DNA of 64,000 bases from Candidatus Methanoperedens sp. (GTDB lineage Archaea > Halobacteriota > Methanosarcinia > Methanosarcinales > Methanoperedenaceae). The notes below the pieces were generated by a model. That model made no database searches, was not told the origin of the DNA, and was given only the letters and a program-made list of their open reading frames with translations. The translations under genes were made by a program, and so were the position numbers. The stretch covers positions 1 to 64,000 of the forward strand of contig JAHFDG010000018.1 of assembly GCA_023249105.1 (NCBI GenBank), given 5' to 3'. Positions 62,370-64,000 of this stretch are shown here, piece after piece (within the stretch, counting starts at the first letter, position 1; every line of letters starts with the position of its first letter).

Positions 62370-64000
62370 ATGAAATTCGCCGCCAGTGACTCCATGCTCG
62401 CCTATTTCGGCACCCTTGAATCCGAGTTAAACCGCGCTATCGACCTCGCCAACCGCGCGCGCGCAAACGGCGCCGACCCGACGCCCACGATAGAGATACC
62501 CATAGCAAAAGACCTTGCGGACAGGGTTGAGAAACTTCTCGCCATCGAAGGCGTGGCGAAAAGGTTGCGGGAGCTTGAAACCACGATGTCGCGCGAAGAG
62601 GCTGCACTCCAGCTAGCTCTTGCAGTAGCTAAAGGGGAAATTAAAAGTTTTGAATCGCAAAGGGATGCCATTGAGGCTGCCGTAAGGGTTGCGATGGCAG
62701 TTCTCACCGAAGGGGTCGTTGCAGCGCCAATAGAGGGCATTGCAAAAATAGACCTTGCGAAAAACGACGACGGTTCTGATTACATCAGGATTTATTATGC
62801 CGGCCCGATACGGAGCGCGGGCGGCACTGCACAGGCGCTGTCCGTGCTGGCTGCTGATTATATCCGTGGAAGTCTGGGAATTAACCGTTTCATCCCGCGG
62901 GCTGAAGAGGTGGAGAGGTATGTGGAGGAGATAACCGCATATCACAGGGCAGTCCACCTCCAGTACCTGCCATCTGATGAAGAAATCAGGCTGATTGTAA
63001 GGAACTGCCCGATATGCATAGACGGAGAACCCACGGAAGAGGCGGAGGTGGAAGGACGGCGCGACCTTGCCCGCGTCGAGACAAACAGGATACGCGGCGG
63101 CATGGCGCTTGTCATTGCAGAAGGTATTGCGCTTAAAGCCCCGAAAGTGAAAAAGCATGTGGATAAATTGAAACTGCCGGGCTGGGATTTTCTTGAGAAA
63201 TTCGTGGTCACGGTGAAAACGGATGATGCCTCGGCGCAGCTAAAACCAAAAGATAAATATCTGCAGGATTTGATTGCTGGGAGACCTGTTTTTTCATACC
63301 CTTCAAGACCGGGAGGGTTCAGGCTCAGGTACGGCAGGGGGAGGAATACGAGTTTTGCAGCGGCCGGGATAAGTCCTGCAACGATGGTAATGATGGACGA
63401 TTTCATAGCCGCAGGAACGCAGATAAAAGTGGAGCGCCCGGGTAAAGCAGCAGGCATCGCGCCTGTGGATACGATTGAAGGCCCGACCGTACGTTTATTC
63501 AACGGGGATGTTTTAAGGGTAGACACCCAGGAAGAAGCTTTAAAAATAAGACCATCAGTACAGAGGATTCTCGATATCGGGGAGATTCTTATAAACTTCG
63601 GGGATTTTCTTGAGAATAACCATCCTCTCGTCCCTTCATCATACTGCTATGAATGGTGGCTCCAGGAACTTGCTGCAAAAACATCCATAAAGGAAATGAT
63701 GAATGAAATGGGAGATTTGAAAAACCCTGACCAGAAAACAGCGCTTTCCTTATCTGACAAATATAAAGTGCCGCTTCATCCGAAATACACCTATCTCTGG
63801 CATGATATTAGCCTTGATGAACATACAGCCCTTGTTGATTATATCCGGGAGAATGGTAAATATTCTGAAAAACTCTCGTTTCCGGTTGATGACAAAATAA
63901 AAAACATACTGGAGACTCTTCTCGTTCCCCATATCGTGCGTGAGAAACAAGTTTTTGTAGAAGAGCCGCTTCCCCTTATGAGATGCCTCGGGCTTGATGC
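62370..64000 (+). CDS. polC: DNA polymerase D large subunit DP2 (5' part, cut by window end)
   Basis: The open frame continues to the end of the window (about 543 codons). Early segments [20 protein letters not shown] and [20 protein letters not shown] match archaeal DP2; [20 protein letters not shown] and [20 protein letters not shown] are its further conserved blocks. A CxxC zinc pair (NCPICIDG) is visible near residue 212. The catalytic core lies beyond the window. This family is restricted to archaea, mainly Euryarchaeota, and is a strong domain marker. Confidence 0.93.
   Translation, partial: MKFAASDSMLAYFGTLESELNRAIDLANRARANGADPTPTIEIPIAKDLADRVEKLLAIEGVAKRLRELETTMSREEAALQLALAVAKGEIKSFESQRDAIEAAVRVAMAVLTEGVVAAPIEGIAKIDLAKNDDGSDYIRIYYAGPIRSAGGTAQALSVLAADYIRGSLGINRFIPRAEEVERYVEEITAYHRAVHLQYLPSDEEIRLIVRNCPICIDGEPTEEAEVEGRRDLARVETNRIRGGMALVIAEGIALKAPKVKKHVDKLKLPGWDFLEKFVVTVKTDDASAQLKPKDKYLQDLIAGRPVFSYPSRPGGFRLRYGRGRNTSFAAAGISPATMVMMDDFIAAGTQIKVERPGKAAGIAPVDTIEGPTVRLFNGDVLRVDTQEEALKIRPSVQRILDIGEILINFGDFLENNHPLVPSSYCYEWWLQELAAKTSIKEMMNEMGDLKNPDQKTALSLSDKYKVPLHPKYTYLWHDISLDEHTALVDYIRENGKYSEKLSFPVDDKIKNILETLLVPHIVREKQVFVEEPLPLMRCLGLD

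Noticed and set aside
1-64000. Possible Borg-type extrachromosomal element, given repeats and multihaem cytochromes
   Set aside because: Genes switch strand often, housekeeping genes (PolD, HisD, tRNA-Gly, TrmY) are present, and no terminal repeats are seen; a chromosome fits better.

Overview
The window looks like a chromosome segment of a methane-cycling euryarchaeon, most likely of the Methanosarcinales and probably close to Candidatus Methanoperedens (ANME-2d). Seen directly: an archaeal DNA polymerase D large subunit, a TrmY tRNA pseudouridine methyltransferase, DUF531, NikR, a phosphomevalonate dehydratase small subunit, PGF-CTERM-like surface proteins, and three CxxCH cytochromes (4, 12 and 12 haem sites). 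The genus is an inference from this mix; no 16S gene or mcr gene is present.

Layout. 0.1-6.3 kb: an AbrB-type regulator, an Agl23-like glycosyltransferase, moaD-moeA, and a three-gene reverse operon (HTH regulator, PH-like membrane protein, AglB-like membrane protein) behind a perfect 20-bp palindrome. 6.4-15 kb: a forward cluster of membrane-anchored or secreted proteins (DUF4367-like, beta-propeller, IPT/TIG, two PGF-CTERM-like proteins) mixed with two HTH proteins, one of them membrane-bound. 15-18 kb: an NfnAB/SudBA-type flavoprotein pair and a thymidylate synthase-like gene. 18-25.4 kb: a tightly packed seven-gene reverse operon. It carries a 910-aa secreted PEGA protein with an uncharacterised C-terminal domain, a PGF-CTERM-like propeller, four zinc-ribbon proteins and one more anchored protein; it is the best candidate here for an undescribed system. 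25.5-27.2 kb: a MthK-like K+ channel and a TrkA-like protein.

27.2-33.7 kb is an accessory island. A type I restriction-modification operon (hsdR-hsdS-hsdM) and a GxxExxY gene are surrounded and interrupted by arrays of a 7-bp word, ACGAACT, spaced mostly one helical turn (10 bp) apart. The word runs in opposite orientation at the two ends of the island. 33.7-46.7 kb holds a PFL-family/ACT pair, a bacterial-type arginine decarboxylase (speA), an unusual set of zinc-ribbon and membrane proteins sharing a DSVVQRS-like linker, a FlaF-like/FGE chimeric pseudogene, a MntA-HepT toxin-antitoxin pair, DUF531, trmY, nikR and a DUF1786 gene.

46.7-50.6 kb: ahcY, an APH-family kinase, an APS-kinase-like gene and an inositol-monophosphatase-family gene in one forward operon. 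50.6-56.1 kb: three tandem paralogous membrane glycosyltransferases on the reverse strand; one is split by a roughly 108-nt palindromic IS200/IS605-like element. 56.2-59.6 kb: three multihaem cytochromes and an exported protein with recognisable promoter elements. 59.6-64 kb: phosphomevalonate dehydratase small subunit, a small unknown, a roadblock protein, tRNA-Gly(GCC), hisD and the 5' part of the PolD large subunit gene, cut by the window end.

Recurring themes are surface and envelope proteins, zinc-ribbon small proteins with no obvious enzymatic role, and small palindromic elements that have entered coding sequences (moeA, a glycosyltransferase).
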